Assembly (NCBI RefSeq): GCF_000185305.1
Contig: NZ_GL622200.1
Location: 451,252 to 515,251, forward strand
Length of the DNA: 64,000 nucleotides
Direction: 5' to 3'
Source of the DNA: Aggregatibacter segnis ATCC 33393
GTDB lineage: Bacteria > Pseudomonadota > Gammaproteobacteria > Enterobacterales > Pasteurellaceae
Shown here: piece by piece, positions 9,918 to 22,097 of the stretch
Layout of the letters: the number at the start of each line of letters is the position of its first letter
Position numbering within the stretch: the first letter of the stretch is position 1
The notes under the pieces: generated by a model
The model's database searches: none
Told to the model about the DNA's origin: nothing
The model's input: the letters and a program-made list of their open reading frames with translations, nothing else
Program-made: the position numbers and the translations under genes

Positions 9918-11384
9918 ATGTATCGATTAACTCATCTTCTCGGGATTCACATAGCAGAAAATGTGAATCTCACCGAAATGACATTAGACAGTCGAACTGC
10001 AAAGGCCGGCTGTCTTTTTGTTGCAATTAAAGGACATCAAACCGACGGTCGTCAATATATTCCACAAGCGTTGCAAAATGGCGCAAGTGCGGTCATTTTT
10101 GAGGCTGATTCTGAGACGCAACATCTTCAGGTGCGCTATGAACAACAGGTTCCGCTCATTGCGTTTTACCGTTTAAGCGAACATTTATCCCATCTTGCGG
10201 ATGTGTTTTATGGGCAGCCTTCCAAGCGTTTAACGTTGGTTGGGGTTACCGGCACCAACGGAAAAACGACAACCGCACAATTATTAGCACAGTGGACAAA
10301 GATTTTAGGGCATACCAGCGCCGTGATGGGCACCATTGGTAACGGTTTATTCGGCCGAGTCAAAGAAGCGACAAATACCACAGGTTCTGCGGTGGAAATC
10401 CAAGCATCACTGGCGGAGTTTGTCGCACAAGGCGCAGATTTTGCGGCGATTGAAGTGTCATCTCACGGTTTAGTACAACATCGTGTAGAGGCCGTACATT
10501 TCAGTGCTGCGGTGTTCACTAATTTAAGTCGTGATCATCTGGATTACCATCACACGATGGAAAATTATGCCGCAGCAAAAAAACGTTTATTCAGCGAATT
10601 GGATAGCCGTCATCACATCATTGATGCGGATGATCCTGTTGGAGCCGCATGGTTAGCTGAGATGCCGGAAGCAGTTGCAGTAAGTGCCAACGCAGATTTT
10701 GCTCCACGACAAGCCAAATGGTTGAAAGCGGTAAACGTCTCCTTTAACCACAAAGGCGCTAGCATTCAATTTGAATCTTCTTGGGGCAATGGCGAGTTAC
10801 AAAGCGCGCTTATTGGTGCATTTAACGTCAGTAATTTATTGTTGATCATGGCAACCTTGTTGGCGCTTGGTTATGACTTAGCCGAACTCATTGGTAGTGC
10901 ACATAAATTAACCGGCGTATGTGGTCGGATGGAAATGCTGCATGCTCCGCATAAACCGACCGTGATCGTGGATTACGCTCATACACCGGACGCGTTGGAA
11001 AAAGCGTTACAGGCAGCACGGTTACATTGCCATGGTAAGCTTTGGTGTATTTTCGGCTGCGGTGGTGATCGCGATAGTGGTAAACGTCCACTTATGGCGA
11101 AAATTGCCGAACAGTTGGCGGATAAGGTCATTGCTACGGATGATAATCCCCGTACAGAAGATCATACGCAAATTATGGCGGATATTTTAAAAGGGTTTAT
11201 TCATCCGCAAGCCGTACAAGTGATACACCAACGTGAAGAGGCCATTGCCACTGCGATTCAAAGTGCGGTGGAAAATGACGTTATTTTAATTGCCGGCAAA
11301 GGGCATGAAGACTATCAAATTATTGGTAAAACAAAGCATCATTTTTCCGATCAGGAAGTTGCCCGTCATTATTTATCTCAGTAA
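9918..11384 (+). CDS. murE: UDP-MurNAc-L-Ala-D-Glu:meso-DAP ligase MurE
   Basis: A 488-residue ATP-dependent ligase that adds meso-diaminopimelate to the peptidoglycan stem peptide. ATP binding: [13 protein letters not shown] near residue 110. The DNPR motif ([10 protein letters not shown] near residue 410) marks specificity for meso-DAP rather than lysine. The ligand for this enzyme is made through DapE, encoded at 32.5 kb. The gap to ftsI holds an uptake sequence. Two further uptake sequences lie in the gene. Confidence 0.97.
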   Translation: MYRLTHLLGIHIAENVNLTEMTLDSRTAKAGCLFVAIKGHQTDGRQYIPQALQNGASAVIFEADSETQHLQVRYEQQVPLIAFYRLSEHLSHLADVFYGQPSKRLTLVGVTGTNGKTTTAQLLAQWTKILGHTSAVMGTIGNGLFGRVKEATNTTGSAVEIQASLAEFVAQGADFAAIEVSSHGLVQHRVEAVHFSAAVFTNLSRDHLDYHHTMENYAAAKKRLFSELDSRHHIIDADDPVGAAWLAEMPEAVAVSANADFAPRQAKWLKAVNVSFNHKGASIQFESSWGNGELQSALIGAFNVSNLLLIMATLLALGYDLAELIGSAHKLTGVCGRMEMLHAPHKPTVIVDYAHTPDALEKALQAARLHCHGKLWCIFGCGGDRDSGKRPLMAKIAEQLADKVIATDDNPRTEDHTQIMADILKGFIHPQAVQVIHQREEAIATAIQSAVENDVILIAGKGHEDYQIIGKTKHHFSDQEVARHYLSQ

Positions 11385-11392
11385 CAAAAAAT

Positions 11393-12772
11393 ATGATTAC
11401 ATTATCTCTCTCTCAAATCGCCTCCATTTTAGAGGCTCAGCTTATCGGTGATGGCAACGTGACTGTCGAAAATGTGAGTACAGACAGCCGTAAAGCCGTC
11501 AACAATGGGTTGTTTTTTGCGTTGAAAGGCGAAAATTTTGATGCACATGACTACGTTATGAAAGCGGCTGAACAAGGTTGTGTTGCCGCCGTGGTTGAAC
11601 ATCCAACAGAGGGCAATATTGCCCAATTAATTGTGAAAGACAGCCGTCTTGCCTTAGGGCAGCTTGCCAAATGGTTGCGTGAGAAAATCAATCCGAAAGT
11701 GGTGGCGATGACAGGGTCATCGGGCAAAACCACGGTAAAAGAAATGACGGCCTCTATCTTGCAACAATGTGCGGTGGATTTTGACGACGTTTTATTTACC
11801 CAAGGCAATTTTAATAACGACATCGGTGTTCCGCTAACGTTATTACGGTTAACCGAAAAACATAAATTTGCAGTGATTGAACTTGGCGCCAATCATATTG
11901 GTGAAATTGCCTATACCACCGCCTTGGCGCAGCCTGATGTGGCGTTAGTCAATAATGTCATGGCAGCACATTTAGAAGGTTTTGGTTCTCTTGACGGTGT
12001 TGCAACAGCGAAAGGCGAAATTTTCCGCGGGTTAACTCATCATGGCGTTGCCATCATTAACCAAGCGCATAACTATCAACAAAAATGGCAAAAAGAGATT
12101 GGGCAACATGAAGTTCAATATTTTTCCTATGACAATCCACAAGCTGATTTTTATGCAGAACATATTCAGTTCTCCGAACAAGGGGCGTCTTTTGTATTAC
12201 ACACGCCACAAGGCAATGTGCAGATCGATTCCCCCTATTTAGGCGAACACAACGTATCTAATGCCTTAGCTGCTACAGCGTTGGCAATGAATGTGGGCGC
12301 AACGTTAGCGCAGGTAAAAAAAGGGTTGGAAACGCCATCCTTGGTGAAAGGGCGTTTATTCCCAATTCACCCTTGCGACAATCTTTTATTACTAGACGAC
12401 ACTTATAACGCCAATGTGGGCTCCATGAAATCCGCGATTTCCGTGTTGCAAAAATATCCGGCTTTTCGCGTCTTTGTTGTTGGTGATATGGGTGAATTAG
12501 GCGATAATACACCGCTTTGTCATCAAGAAGTGGGTGAGTTTGCCTGGGCAGCTAAATTGGATTTGGTGATTTCTTTTGGACGTTCCAGCTCCGTGATAAG
12601 TGCGGTCAATTTTGGACGCCATTTTACTGATAAAACAGAACTTGTCGCTTATTTAACGCCAATTATTAAACAACAATTAACACAACAAAAAGTCGTTGTT
12701 TTGGTGAAGGGGTCACGCAGTATGAAAATGGAAGACGTGATCGATTTATTAAAGGGTAATTTTTTATGTTAG
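11393..12772 (+). CDS. murF: UDP-MurNAc-tripeptide:D-Ala-D-Ala ligase MurF
   Basis: A 459-residue ligase that adds the D-Ala-D-Ala dipeptide to complete UDP-MurNAc-pentapeptide. The ATP loop is [13 protein letters not shown] near residue 105; [15 protein letters not shown] and [14 protein letters not shown] are family signatures. It ends 7 bases inside mraY, so translation is probably coupled. Confidence 0.97.
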   Translation: MITLSLSQIASILEAQLIGDGNVTVENVSTDSRKAVNNGLFFALKGENFDAHDYVMKAAEQGCVAAVVEHPTEGNIAQLIVKDSRLALGQLAKWLREKINPKVVAMTGSSGKTTVKEMTASILQQCAVDFDDVLFTQGNFNNDIGVPLTLLRLTEKHKFAVIELGANHIGEIAYTTALAQPDVALVNNVMAAHLEGFGSLDGVATAKGEIFRGLTHHGVAIINQAHNYQQKWQKEIGQHEVQYFSYDNPQADFYAEHIQFSEQGASFVLHTPQGNVQIDSPYLGEHNVSNALAATALAMNVGATLAQVKKGLETPSLVKGRLFPIHPCDNLLLLDDTYNANVGSMKSAISVLQKYPAFRVFVVGDMGELGDNTPLCHQEVGEFAWAAKLDLVISFGRSSSVISAVNFGRHFTDKTELVAYLTPIIKQQLTQQKVVVLVKGSRSMKMEDVIDLLKGNFLC

Positions 12773-13851
12773 TTTGGATTGCTGAGTTTCTCACCAAATA
12801 CAATTCTGATTTCCATGTGATTTCCTATATTACCGTGCGTGCTATTTTAGCGTTGCTCACGGCACTTTTATTGTCCTTATGGATTGGACCGAAAGTCATT
12901 CGTCGCTTACAATTGCTGAAATTTGGTCAAGTCGTACGCAATGACGGCCCTGAAAGTCACTTCGCCAAAAAAGGTACACCGACGATGGGTGGTGTCATGA
13001 TTCTTTTTGCCATCGGTGTGAGTACATTATTATGGGCAGATTTAACCAATCCATATGTCTGGTTTAGCTTGTTCGTTTTATTTGGCTACGGCGCTGTCGG
13101 CTTCGTGGACGATTACCGCAAAATTACCCGTAAAAGCACGGATGGCTTAATTGCCCGTTGGAAATATTTTTGGCTTTCTGTTATTGCCTTAGTGGCGATT
13201 TTCGGTATGTATGCGATCGGTAAAGACACCGATGCCACCCGCTTGGTTGTGCCATTCTTTAAAGAATTTATGCCGCAATTGGGCATTTTTTATATTGTAT
13301 TGGCTTACTTTGTTATTGTCGGTTCCAGTAATGCCGTGAATTTAACGGATGGGTTAGATGGTCTAGCGATTGTACCGACCGTGATGGTGGCCGGCGCATT
13401 TGCATTGGTGGCGTGGGCGACAGGTAACATCAATTTTGCGGAATACTTACACATTCCATACCTGAAATTCAGCGCGGAACTGACCGTGTTCTGTACCGCC
13501 ATTGTTGGCGCGGGTCTTGGTTTCTTATGGTTTAACACTTACCCGGCACAAGTATTTATGGGCGATGTGGGCTCATTAGCGTTGGGCGGGGCTTTAGGTG
13601 TGATTGCCGTATTGGTGCGCCAAGAATTTCTATTACTGATCATGGGCGGCGTGTTTGTCATGGAAACGCTGTCCGTGATTTTACAAGTGGGTTCTTACAA
13701 ATTACGTAACAAACAACGCATTTTCCTGATGGCGCCGATTCATCATCATTTCGAGAAAAAAGGCTGGCCGGAGCCACGTGTTATTGTACGTTTCTGGATC
13801 ATTTCCTTAATGTTGGTATTAATTGGTTTAGTGACCTTAAAACTACGTTAA
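12766..13851 (+). CDS. mraY: Phospho-MurNAc-pentapeptide transferase MraY
   Basis: A 361-residue integral membrane enzyme with about ten transmembrane segments. It transfers phospho-MurNAc-pentapeptide to undecaprenyl phosphate to make lipid I. Catalytic signatures: [15 protein letters not shown] near residue 115, [10 protein letters not shown] near 193, [12 protein letters not shown] near 265 and the [13 protein letters not shown] loop near 322. Length equals that of E. coli MraY (360). Confidence 0.97.
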   Translation: MLVWIAEFLTKYNSDFHVISYITVRAILALLTALLLSLWIGPKVIRRLQLLKFGQVVRNDGPESHFAKKGTPTMGGVMILFAIGVSTLLWADLTNPYVWFSLFVLFGYGAVGFVDDYRKITRKSTDGLIARWKYFWLSVIALVAIFGMYAIGKDTDATRLVVPFFKEFMPQLGIFYIVLAYFVIVGSSNAVNLTDGLDGLAIVPTVMVAGAFALVAWATGNINFAEYLHIPYLKFSAELTVFCTAIVGAGLGFLWFNTYPAQVFMGDVGSLALGGALGVIAVLVRQEFLLLIMGGVFVMETLSVILQVGSYKLRNKQRIFLMAPIHHHFEKKGWPEPRVIVRFWIISLMLVLIGLVTLKLR

Positions 13852-13890
13852 TCACCCTAAAAAGAGCGGTCATTTTTGAGAGAGAATTTC

Positions 13891-15195
13891 ATGCAATATC
13901 AAGATAAAAAAGTCACTGTTATCGGACTGGGTAAAACAGGGTTGTCCTGTGTTGATTTTCTGCGCGCTAAACATGCAGATGTTCGTGTCATTGATACACG
14001 CAATGCACCGGCGGGCGCAGAACAACTTGATAAAGCCATTCCTCTGCATACCGGCAGTTTAAACCAGCAATGGCTCTTAGAAAGCGATTTGATCGTGATT
14101 AGCCCGGGTCTTGCAGTAAAAACACCTGAAATTCAGACCGCACTTCAAGCCGGTGTCGAAGTCGTCGGCGATATTGAGCTGTTCTGTCGAGAAGCGGATA
14201 AACCGATTGTGGCCATTACCGGTTCTAATGGGAAAAGTACTGTGACCACATTGGTTGCAGAAATGGCAAAAGCCGCCGGATTAAGCGTTGGCATGGGCGG
14301 AAATATTGGCATTCCTGCGCTTTCTCTCTTAAATCAATCGCATGATATTTACATTTTGGAGCTTTCCAGCTTCCAGTTAGAAACCACCTATTCGCTAAAA
14401 ACCGTGGCGGCAACGGTGTTGAACGTCACCGAAGATCATATGAATCGTTACGTGGATTTACAGGATTATCGCCATGCGAAATTAAAAATCTACGACAATT
14501 GCCAAACGGCCGTGGTTAACGGAGAAGACCCGCTTACCCTGCCAACTACTCAACACCCGGAAAAACGAGTGAGTTTTGCGGAACATCATGCGGATTATTG
14601 GCTGAAAAATGAAAATCAGAAAACCTATTTAATGGCGCGTGGTGAGGTGATTTTAGCTTGTGATGAAATGAAATTAACCGGTCGCCATAATTACATGAAT
14701 GCGTTGGCGGCGATTGCCTTGGCGCAAGCTGCAGGCATTAATTTGTTGGGAATTCAGACCGCACTTCGCGAGTTCGGTGGCTTGGAACATCGTTTCCAAG
14801 TAGCGCATATGGCGCACGGCGTGCGTTGGATTAATGATTCAAAAGCAACCAATGTCGGCAGTACGGTTGCTGCATTAACCGGTTTACAGGTCGCCGGGAA
14901 ACTCTATTTATTACTCGGTGGTGATGGCAAAGGCGCAGATTTTTCTGAATTGGCGACATTAATTAATCAACCGCATATTTTTTGTTATTGCTTTGGGCAG
15001 GATGGTAAACAGTTAGCTGCACTTTCGTCACAAAGTCAATTATTCGACACCATGGAACAGGCCATTGCAGCAATTCGTCCGCAGTTACAAGCGGGGGATG
15101 TGGTGTTGTTATCACCGGCCTGTGCCAGCTTGGACCAATTCCCTTGTTTTGAAGCTCGTGGTGATGAGTTCACGCGTTTGGCTCGTTTAAGTTAA
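13891..15195 (+). CDS. murD: UDP-MurNAc-L-alanine:D-glutamate ligase MurD
   Basis: A 434-residue cytoplasmic ligase that adds D-glutamate to UDP-MurNAc-L-Ala. The ATP loop [13 protein letters not shown] is near residue 108; [10 protein letters not shown] and the C-terminal [10 protein letters not shown] are family motifs. I take the ATG at 13891 ([12 protein letters not shown]), preceded by GAGAGA; an upstream TTG at 13876 would add five unlikely residues. Two uptake sequences (14137, 14758) are embedded in the gene. Confidence 0.96.
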   Translation: MQYQDKKVTVIGLGKTGLSCVDFLRAKHADVRVIDTRNAPAGAEQLDKAIPLHTGSLNQQWLLESDLIVISPGLAVKTPEIQTALQAGVEVVGDIELFCREADKPIVAITGSNGKSTVTTLVAEMAKAAGLSVGMGGNIGIPALSLLNQSHDIYILELSSFQLETTYSLKTVAATVLNVTEDHMNRYVDLQDYRHAKLKIYDNCQTAVVNGEDPLTLPTTQHPEKRVSFAEHHADYWLKNENQKTYLMARGEVILACDEMKLTGRHNYMNALAAIALAQAAGINLLGIQTALREFGGLEHRFQVAHMAHGVRWINDSKATNVGSTVAALTGLQVAGKLYLLLGGDGKGADFSELATLINQPHIFCYCFGQDGKQLAALSSQSQLFDTMEQAIAAIRPQLQAGDVVLLSPACASLDQFPCFEARGDEFTRLARLS

Positions 15196-15210
15196 AGACG
15201 GATTTTATTC

Positions 15211-16401
15211 ATGGAATTTTGGGCTAAACTGAAAACAACTTGGCAACAAACGACGACGATTACGCCGGCGAGTTTATTATATGATCGTGCGTTATTGTGG
15301 TTGTATCTCGTGCTATTGCTTATTGGTTTACTGGCGGTGTCTTCCGCTTCCATTCCAGTTGGAACACGCTTACATGGTGATCCGTTTTATTTTGCCAAGC
15401 GGGATGTGATTTATATTTTTCTTTCCTGCGTAACCTGTTATTTCACTTTGCAAATTTCCATGGATAAATGGGAAAAATGGCATGTTAGATTGTTTGGCAT
15501 TGCGTTGGTTTTGCTTTTCCTTGTGATGATTCCAGGGATTGGGCGAGAGGTGAATGGTGCCCGTCGTTGGATCCCAATGGTTTTATTCAATTTCCAGCCT
15601 GCAGAATTTGCCAAGTTAGCCTTAACTTGTTTCCTCGCTAGTTATTTTACCCGTCGTTATGATGAGGTGCGTAGTCGTAAGTTAAGTGCGGTTAAGCCAT
15701 TTTTGGTGATGGGATTGTTAGGTTGTTTCTTATTGATGCAGCCGGATTTGGGTAGTACCGTCGTTTTATTTGTCATTACCTTCGGTTTGCTATTTATTAT
15801 CGGTGCAAAATTTGGACAATTCCTTCTCTTATTTGGTTTTGCTGCATTGATGTTTGTGTGGCTGGTACTTTCTTCTGCTTATCGTCTTAAACGTATCACC
15901 GGCTTTATGGACCCCTTCAAAGATCCTTACGGTACCGGTTTCCAATTATCCAACTCTTTAATGGCATTCGGCCGAGGTGGATTTTTCGGCGAAGGGTTAG
16001 GCAATTCTGTACTGAAACTAGAATATTTACCGGAAGCGCACACTGACTTTGTGATGGCTATTGTGGGCGAAGAATTCGGCTTTTTCGGCATTTTAGTGAT
16101 TATTATTTTGCTTGGTTTATTGGTTTTCCGCGCCATGAAAATTGGACGAGAATCTCTAATATTAGAGCAACGTTTTAAAGGCTTTTTGGCTTTCGGTATC
16201 AGCTTTTGGATTTTCTTCCAAGGTTTTGTAAACCTTGGTATGGCTCTCGGCATGTTGCCAACGAAAGGCTTAACCTTCCCGCTGATCAGTTACGGTGGCT
16301 CCAGTATTATCATTATGTCGGTCACTGTCGGCATATTATTGCGCATTGACCACGAAAACCGCCTCATGCGCGGTGGTCAAGCAAGATTGCGGGATGACTA
16401 A
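15211..16401 (+). CDS. ftsW: Septal peptidoglycan polymerase FtsW
   Basis: A 396-residue SEDS-family glycosyltransferase with about ten membrane segments that works with FtsI at the septum. Visible signatures are GREVNGARRWI near residue 110, FQPAEFAKLAL near 128, the YLPEAHTDFVMAIVGEEFGFFG loop near residue 275 and LPTKGLTFPLISYGGSSII near 352. Length is close to that of E. coli FtsW (414). Confidence 0.97.
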   Translation: MEFWAKLKTTWQQTTTITPASLLYDRALLWLYLVLLLIGLLAVSSASIPVGTRLHGDPFYFAKRDVIYIFLSCVTCYFTLQISMDKWEKWHVRLFGIALVLLFLVMIPGIGREVNGARRWIPMVLFNFQPAEFAKLALTCFLASYFTRRYDEVRSRKLSAVKPFLVMGLLGCFLLMQPDLGSTVVLFVITFGLLFIIGAKFGQFLLLFGFAALMFVWLVLSSAYRLKRITGFMDPFKDPYGTGFQLSNSLMAFGRGGFFGEGLGNSVLKLEYLPEAHTDFVMAIVGEEFGFFGILVIIILLGLLVFRAMKIGRESLILEQRFKGFLAFGISFWIFFQGFVNLGMALGMLPTKGLTFPLISYGGSSIIIMSVTVGILLRIDHENRLMRGGQARLRDD

Positions 16402-16446
16402 GAACCAAAGTGCGGTCATTTTTTTGAGTGTTTTTAGAGAAAAGAT

Positions 16447-17511
16447 ATGGGTAAAAAATTATTAGTGATGGCAGGTGGAACAGGCGGACATGTTTTTCCT
16501 GCCATTGCCGTTGCACAAGAATTACAACAGCAAGGTTGGGAAATTCGCTGGCTGGGCACTAAAGATCGTATGGAAGCCCAACTCGTACCAAAACATGGCA
16601 TTCCCATTGAATTTATCCAAATTTCAGGTTTACGTGGCAAGGGCATCAAGAGTTTATTATTGGCGCCTTTTGCTATTTTGCGCGCGGTGTGTCAAGCGCG
16701 TAAGATTATTCAACAATACCAACCCAATGCGGTATTAGGCATGGGCGGCTATGTTTCGGGCCCGGGCGGTATTGCGGCAAAACTTTGCGGCGTGCCGGTG
16801 GTATTGCATGAACAAAATGCCATTGCGGGGTTAACCAATAATTGGTTATCCAAAATTGCTGCTCGAGTGTTGCAAGCCTTCCCAAATGCGTTTCCTCATG
16901 CTGAAGTGGTAGGAAATCCCGTACGTCGTGATTTATTCCAAACAGAAGCCCCAGAAACACGTTTTGCCACGCGTGATAAAACCTTGCGTATTTTAGTAGT
17001 CGGCGGTAGCCAAGGGGCGCGCGTGTTAAATCAAACAGTGCCAAAAGTCGCAGAGAAACTCAGTGCCCAAGGTTTGGAGATTTATGTGCGTCACCAAGTA
17101 GGCAAGGGCAATTTAGCCGGCATTGAGGAAATCTATCAGGCAAATCAAAATGGCGTGGCGACTGAATTTATCGATGATATGGCAGAAGCTTATGCTTGGG
17201 CGGACATTGTGATTTGTCGCTCGGGCGCATTGACGGTGTGCGAATTGGCGGCAGTAGGTGTACCGGCTATTTTCGTGCCTTTCCAACATAAAGACCGTCA
17301 GCAATTTTTGAATGCCAAATATTTAGCGGATGCGGGGGCTGCGCTGATCATTGAGCAACCGGAATTTACCGAAGAGCGTCTCTTGAATGCATTAACTCCG
17401 TTGCTGGCAGATCGTGAAACATTATTAGCCATGGCGTTAAAGGCAAAAAGTAAGGCAACACCGTTAGCGGCTAAACGGGTCGCTGACGTGATTGAAGACG
17501 TGGCAAATTAA
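16447..17511 (+). CDS. murG: Lipid II synthase MurG
   Basis: A 354-residue peripheral membrane glycosyltransferase (GT28) that adds GlcNAc to lipid I. The N-terminal G loop is [16 protein letters not shown] near residue 8, a second glycine-rich loop [10 protein letters not shown] is near 99, and the UDP-GlcNAc site includes [10 protein letters not shown] near 182 and [15 protein letters not shown] near 257. An uptake sequence sits in the gap before it. Confidence 0.97.
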   Translation: MGKKLLVMAGGTGGHVFPAIAVAQELQQQGWEIRWLGTKDRMEAQLVPKHGIPIEFIQISGLRGKGIKSLLLAPFAILRAVCQARKIIQQYQPNAVLGMGGYVSGPGGIAAKLCGVPVVLHEQNAIAGLTNNWLSKIAARVLQAFPNAFPHAEVVGNPVRRDLFQTEAPETRFATRDKTLRILVVGGSQGARVLNQTVPKVAEKLSAQGLEIYVRHQVGKGNLAGIEEIYQANQNGVATEFIDDMAEAYAWADIVICRSGALTVCELAAVGVPAIFVPFQHKDRQQFLNAKYLADAGAALIIEQPEFTEERLLNALTPLLADRETLLAMALKAKSKATPLAAKRVADVIEDVAN

Positions 17512-17570
17512 ATTATAAGTGCGGTCGTTTTTTCAACTGTTTTGAACGACTGAGTAAAAAGGACATATTC

Positions 17571-19001
17571 ATGGATAACTATCATCAACAGATTAGAGAC
17601 ATCATTCCGGAAATGCGCCGAGTGAAGCAAATTCATTTTATCGGTATCGGTGGCGCGGGGATGTGTGGTATTGCCGAAATTTTATTGAATGAGGGATATC
17701 ATATTTCCGGTTCTGATATTGCGGAAAGTGCGGTGACTCAGCGTTTAGCTTATGCCGGCGCCAAAGTTTTTATTGGGCATAAAGCAGAAAATATTACCGG
17801 TGCCAGCGTGGTGGTGATTTCTTCTGCGATTCGTGATGATAACCCTGAAGTGGTGGCGGCAAAAGAAGCACGCATTCCGGTCATTCAACGTGCGCAAATG
17901 TTGGCGGAATTAATGCGTTTTCGTCATGGCATTGCGGTTGCCGGTACGCACGGTAAAACGACGACCACCGCGATGGTTTCTATGATTTATGCGGAAGCAG
18001 GTTTGGATCCGACTTTTGTTAATGGCGGTTTGGTGAAATCGGCCGGGACGAATGCACATTTAGGGCGCAGTCGTTATTTGATTGCCGAAGCTGATGAAAG
18101 TGATGCCTCTTTCTTGCATTTGCAACCGATGATTTCTATCGTGACAAATATTGAGCCGGATCATATGGATACCTATCACGGTGATTTTGATGAAATGAAG
18201 CAAACCTATGTGAATTTCTTACATAATTTGCCATTTTATGGGCTAGCCGTGTTATGTGCCGATGATGCCGATTTAATGAGCTTGGTGCCACAAGTTGGGC
18301 GTCAGGTGATTACTTACGGTTTCAGTGAGAATGCCGATTATCGCATTGAAGATTATCAACAAACCGGTTTCCAAGGACATTACACCGTGATTTGTCCGAG
18401 TGGTGAACGGATTGATGTCTTGCTGAATGTGCCGGGACGCCATAATGCCTTAAATGCAACGGCTGCATTGGCGGTAGCGAAAGAAGAAGGTATTAAAAAC
18501 GAAGCGATTTTAGCTGCGTTAGCCGACTTCCAAGGTGCGGGGCGTCGTTTCGATCAGTTGGGCCAATTTATTCGTCCGAACGGTAAAGTGATGTTGGTGG
18601 ATGATTATGGACACCATCCGACGGAAGTTGGGGTCACCATTCAAGCGGCGCGTCAAGGTTGGGAAAATAAACGGATTGTGATGATTTTCCAACCGCACCG
18701 TTATTCCCGCACCCGCGATTTATTTGATGACTTTGTGCAAGTCTTATCTCAGGTCGATGCCTTGATTATGTTGGATGTGTATCCCGCCGGCGAGGCACCG
18801 ATTGTGGGCGCTGATAGTAAAGCGTTATGCCGTTCTATTCGCAATCTTGGTAAAGTGGACCCGGTTTTGGTGTCTGATACAGCGCAATTAGGTGAGGTGC
18901 TTGATCATCTCATTCAAGATGGTGATTTAATTTTGGCGCAAGGCGCCGGTAGCGTGAGTAAGCTTTCACGTCAGTTAGTCGAACGTTGGACAAAAGAATA
19001 A
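17571..19001 (+). CDS. murC: UDP-N-acetylmuramate:L-alanine ligase MurC
   Basis: A 476-residue ligase for the first amino acid of the stem peptide. The N-terminal UDP-binding loop is [14 protein letters not shown] near residue 24, the ATP loop is [13 protein letters not shown] near 122, and the C-terminal [11 protein letters not shown] is conserved. The start ATG has an AAAAGGA site. The reading frame runs directly into the ddlB region. Confidence 0.97.
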   Translation: MDNYHQQIRDIIPEMRRVKQIHFIGIGGAGMCGIAEILLNEGYHISGSDIAESAVTQRLAYAGAKVFIGHKAENITGASVVVISSAIRDDNPEVVAAKEARIPVIQRAQMLAELMRFRHGIAVAGTHGKTTTTAMVSMIYAEAGLDPTFVNGGLVKSAGTNAHLGRSRYLIAEADESDASFLHLQPMISIVTNIEPDHMDTYHGDFDEMKQTYVNFLHNLPFYGLAVLCADDADLMSLVPQVGRQVITYGFSENADYRIEDYQQTGFQGHYTVICPSGERIDVLLNVPGRHNALNATAALAVAKEEGIKNEAILAALADFQGAGRRFDQLGQFIRPNGKVMLVDDYGHHPTEVGVTIQAARQGWENKRIVMIFQPHRYSRTRDLFDDFVQVLSQVDALIMLDVYPAGEAPIVGADSKALCRSIRNLGKVDPVLVSDTAQLGEVLDHLIQDGDLILAQGAGSVSKLSRQLVERWTKE

Positions 19002-19013
19002 GTGGATAGCAAG

Positions 19014-19943
19014 ATGAGTAAAACATTAAAACAAGAAAAAATCGCCGTATTATTGGGCGGAACCTCAGCCGAACGTGAGGTGTCTTTAAATTCAGGAACT
19101 GCAGTATTAAACGCGTTGCGTAAACAAGGGTATGATGCTCACCCAATTGATCCGAAAGAATTTCCGGTGGCGACTTTAAAAGAACAAGGGTTTGATCGTG
19201 TGTTTAATATTTTACATGGTCGCGGTGGTGAAGATGGCACGATGCAAGGATTGCTGGAGCAAATCGGTATTCCTTATACCGGCTGTGGCGTGATGACCTC
19301 TGCGCTTACTATGGACAAAATGCGTACCAAAATGTTGTGGAAAGCTTTTGGGTTGCCGGTCGCTGAAATGGAAATCGTTACCGTGGAAAATAGAGCAAAC
19401 TTAAACCCTGAGTCAGTAGTCAAAAAACTCGGCTTACCGTTGATGGTGAAACCTTCTTTAGAAGGGTCTAGTGTAGGGTTAACCAAAGTGAAAGCGATTG
19501 CAGAGTTGGAAAGTGCGGTGGATTTTGCCCTTAAATTTGATCGCACCGTATTGATTGAAGAATGGCTTGCCGGTGATGAATTCACTGTGCCGGTACTGGA
19601 TAACGAAGTGTTACCTTCCATTAAAATCGTGCCGGAAGGTGAGTTCTATGATTATGATGCAAAATACATTTCTGATAATACACAGTATTTTTGTCCGGCT
19701 GGGTTAAGTGATAAACGTGAGCAGGAGCTTCGCCATTTAGTAAAACAGGCCTATGATGTGGTCGGGTGCCGAGGTTGGAGCCGTATTGATGTGATTGCGG
19801 ATGCGGAAGGAAACTTCCGTTTAGTGGAAGTCAACACGAATCCGGGTATGACTAGCCATAGTTTATTCCCAAAATCAGCGGCAACGGTCGGCTACTCTTT
19901 TGAGCAGTTGGTTGAGAGAATTTTAGAGTTGAGCGCGGAATGA
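19014..19943 (+). CDS. ddlB: D-alanine:D-alanine ligase DdlB
   Basis: A 309-residue ATP-grasp ligase that makes the D-Ala-D-Ala dipeptide used by MurF. Motifs: [17 protein letters not shown] near residue 14, [12 protein letters not shown] near 68, [14 protein letters not shown] near 145 and [19 protein letters not shown] near 270. I chose the ATG at 19014 (MSKTLKQEK); a GTG at 19002 directly after murC is also in frame. Its stop overlaps the start of ftsQ by 4 bases. Confidence 0.95.
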   Translation: MSKTLKQEKIAVLLGGTSAEREVSLNSGTAVLNALRKQGYDAHPIDPKEFPVATLKEQGFDRVFNILHGRGGEDGTMQGLLEQIGIPYTGCGVMTSALTMDKMRTKMLWKAFGLPVAEMEIVTVENRANLNPESVVKKLGLPLMVKPSLEGSSVGLTKVKAIAELESAVDFALKFDRTVLIEEWLAGDEFTVPVLDNEVLPSIKIVPEGEFYDYDAKYISDNTQYFCPAGLSDKREQELRHLVKQAYDVVGCRGWSRIDVIADAEGNFRLVEVNTNPGMTSHSLFPKSAATVGYSFEQLVERILELSAE

Positions 19944-20707
19944 ATTTACTAAAACGCAAAACCACACAAAATATAAGATATGGTGAGCCGAAACCCAAAG
20001 TTTTTGTGCAAATTAAATTATTACTTGTGCTATTATGCGTTGGCATATTGTTCTATTCTTATTCAAATTGGCAAAATTTCCTAGAAAAATTAGATAGTAA
20101 GCCTATCAGTGCTTTTGCGTTGGTTGGCTCACCCAATTTCACGACAGATGCTGATGTGCGTGATGCTTTATTAAAAATGGGCGATTTAAAAGGCTTTTTT
20201 GGTCAAGATATTGATGCTATTCGTGAACAAATTGAAACAATGCCTTGGGTAAAAGGGGCGGTTGTTCGCAAAATGTGGCCGAACAGATTGAGCATTTGGG
20301 TAACGGAATATAAACCGATTGCTATTTGGAATGAAAGCGACTTTTTGTCCGAAGATGGTGCGGTTTTTCAATTACCAATGAGTAAATTAAAAGAAACTCA
20401 TTTACCTCGTTTAGCAGGTCCTGATTTCCAAAGTGAAAAAGTGTTGGACGCTTGGAATAGAATTTATGCCGATTTAAAACAGAAAGGTTTAACGCTTAAG
20501 GCGGTAGCCATTGATGCTCGCGGTGCTTGGCAAGTCGTGCTGGATAATGATGTGGTGCTGAAACTGGGGCGTGGTGAATGGAAAACAAAACTGGATCGTT
20601 TTGTCACAATTTATCCCCAAATTGAAGTGCCTGAAAATAAGAAAATATCCTATGTTGATTTGCGTTATGCCTCCGGTGCTACAGTGGGTATGGTTGATTT
20701 AAATTAA
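19940..20707 (+). CDS. ftsQ: Cell division protein FtsQ
   Basis: A 255-residue bitopic divisome protein. A cytoplasmic tail of about 30 residues is followed by one membrane segment ([18 protein letters not shown]), a POTRA domain beginning at [22 protein letters not shown], and a beta domain containing [19 protein letters not shown]. It recruits FtsL and FtsB to the septum. Translation is coupled to ddlB (ATGA overlap). Confidence 0.95.
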   Translation: MNLLKRKTTQNIRYGEPKPKVFVQIKLLLVLLCVGILFYSYSNWQNFLEKLDSKPISAFALVGSPNFTTDADVRDALLKMGDLKGFFGQDIDAIREQIETMPWVKGAVVRKMWPNRLSIWVTEYKPIAIWNESDFLSEDGAVFQLPMSKLKETHLPRLAGPDFQSEKVLDAWNRIYADLKQKGLTLKAVAIDARGAWQVVLDNDVVLKLGRGEWKTKLDRFVTIYPQIEVPENKKISYVDLRYASGATVGMVDLN

Positions 20708-20729
20708 TTATTAAGTGTGAAGTTAGAAT

Positions 20730-22010
20730 ATGTCTAAAATTGTGGAATCAAAGACCATTGTTGGTTTAGAAGTGGGCACTTCTAAAGTTGTTGCAGTCGT
20801 TGGTGAGGTATTGCCTGACGGTGTGGTAAATGTACTTGGCGTCGGCAGTTGTCCTTCAAAGGGGATTGATAAAGGAAGCATTACTGATTTAAATGCGGTC
20901 GTCACCTCTATCCAGCGTGCAATTGAAGCGGCGGAGTCAGTTGCTGACTGTCGCATCATGAGCGTGACGTTAGCCATTACCGGGGAACATATTCAGAGTC
21001 TTAATGAGAATGGTTTCGTGCCTATTGCAGAAGGCGAAGTGACGCAAGATGAAATTGATTCTGCAATTCATACGGCAAGTTCGGTAAAAATGCCGGAAGG
21101 CTTGTCTTTGCTTCATATTATTCCGCAAGAATTTGCTGTTGATAAACAAATGAATATTAAAAATCCATTGGGATTACAAGGTGTTCGTTTGAAAGCACAA
21201 ACTCATTTGATTGCTTGTCATCAGGATTGGTTAAATAACCTGAAAAAAGCGGTAGAACGCTGTAAATTAAAAGTCGATAAAATTGTATTCTCCGGTTTGG
21301 CTTCAAGTTATTCTGTATTAACAGAGGATGAAAAAGACTTAGGAGTTTGTTTAGTTGATTTTGGTGCGGGTACGATGGATATCATGGTGTATATCAATGG
21401 TGCTTTGCGCTTTAGTAAGGTGATTCCTTACGCTGGAAATCGAGTTACCGATGATATTGCCTATGCTTGTGCTGCTTCTAGAATGGAAGCAGAAAGTATC
21501 AAAGTTAACCACGGTAGTGCATTAATGCCTCCAAAATATCATGCAGATAAGAAAATTGAAGTTTCTGGCATTGGTGGGCGTGGGCCTCGCGTATTAACAA
21601 AAGAACAACTGTCATTTGTAACATCAGCGCGTTACAAAGAATTACTTGGTTTAGTTAAAAACGAATGGTTACGTTTAAAAGCAGATTTAGAATCCAAAAA
21701 TATGAAATGTGAGCTTATCGCGGGTATTGTGATTACTGGTGGCGGTGCTCAAATAGAAGATTTAAAAGAATGTGCAGAAGAGGTTTTTGGCTCTAATCAT
21801 CAAGTAAGAATAGGCAGTCCGTTAAACATTACCGGTTTAACGGATTATGTGAATAAACCTCAATATTCAACCGTTATTGGTTTACTTCAGTATGAACATA
21901 GCAATGAAGATGATGGATTGATTCATGAGGAAAACTCGGGAAGTAATTTCCTAAATTCCTGCGGTAATGTGTTGAAAAAAATCTTTAATAAAGTGCGGTC
22001 AGAATTTTGA
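20730..22010 (+). CDS. ftsA: Cell division protein FtsA
   Basis: A 426-residue actin-like ATPase that anchors FtsZ filaments to the membrane. The N-terminal phosphate loop is [17 protein letters not shown], the middle of the protein has [14 protein letters not shown] near residue 209, and [14 protein letters not shown] near 332 forms the adenosine pocket. The end ([15 protein letters not shown]) fits the membrane-targeting amphipathic helix. The final codons contain an uptake sequence (21991-21999), so that signal encodes part of the amphipathic tail. Confidence 0.97.
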   Translation: MSKIVESKTIVGLEVGTSKVVAVVGEVLPDGVVNVLGVGSCPSKGIDKGSITDLNAVVTSIQRAIEAAESVADCRIMSVTLAITGEHIQSLNENGFVPIAEGEVTQDEIDSAIHTASSVKMPEGLSLLHIIPQEFAVDKQMNIKNPLGLQGVRLKAQTHLIACHQDWLNNLKKAVERCKLKVDKIVFSGLASSYSVLTEDEKDLGVCLVDFGAGTMDIMVYINGALRFSKVIPYAGNRVTDDIAYACAASRMEAESIKVNHGSALMPPKYHADKKIEVSGIGGRGPRVLTKEQLSFVTSARYKELLGLVKNEWLRLKADLESKNMKCELIAGIVITGGGAQIEDLKECAEEVFGSNHQVRIGSPLNITGLTDYVNKPQYSTVIGLLQYEHSNEDDGLIHEENSGSNFLNSCGNVLKKIFNKVRSEF

Positions 22011-22097
22011 TAATTTTGATTTTTCATCTACAATATGAAAAATTTGGGCTTTAATTTATGCTGATAATATGTCGGCATTCACGGAGAATAGATAATT

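Noticed and set aside
12042-12242. Alternative plus-strand frame inside murF
   Set aside because: It lies fully inside a conserved gene and has no features of a real protein.
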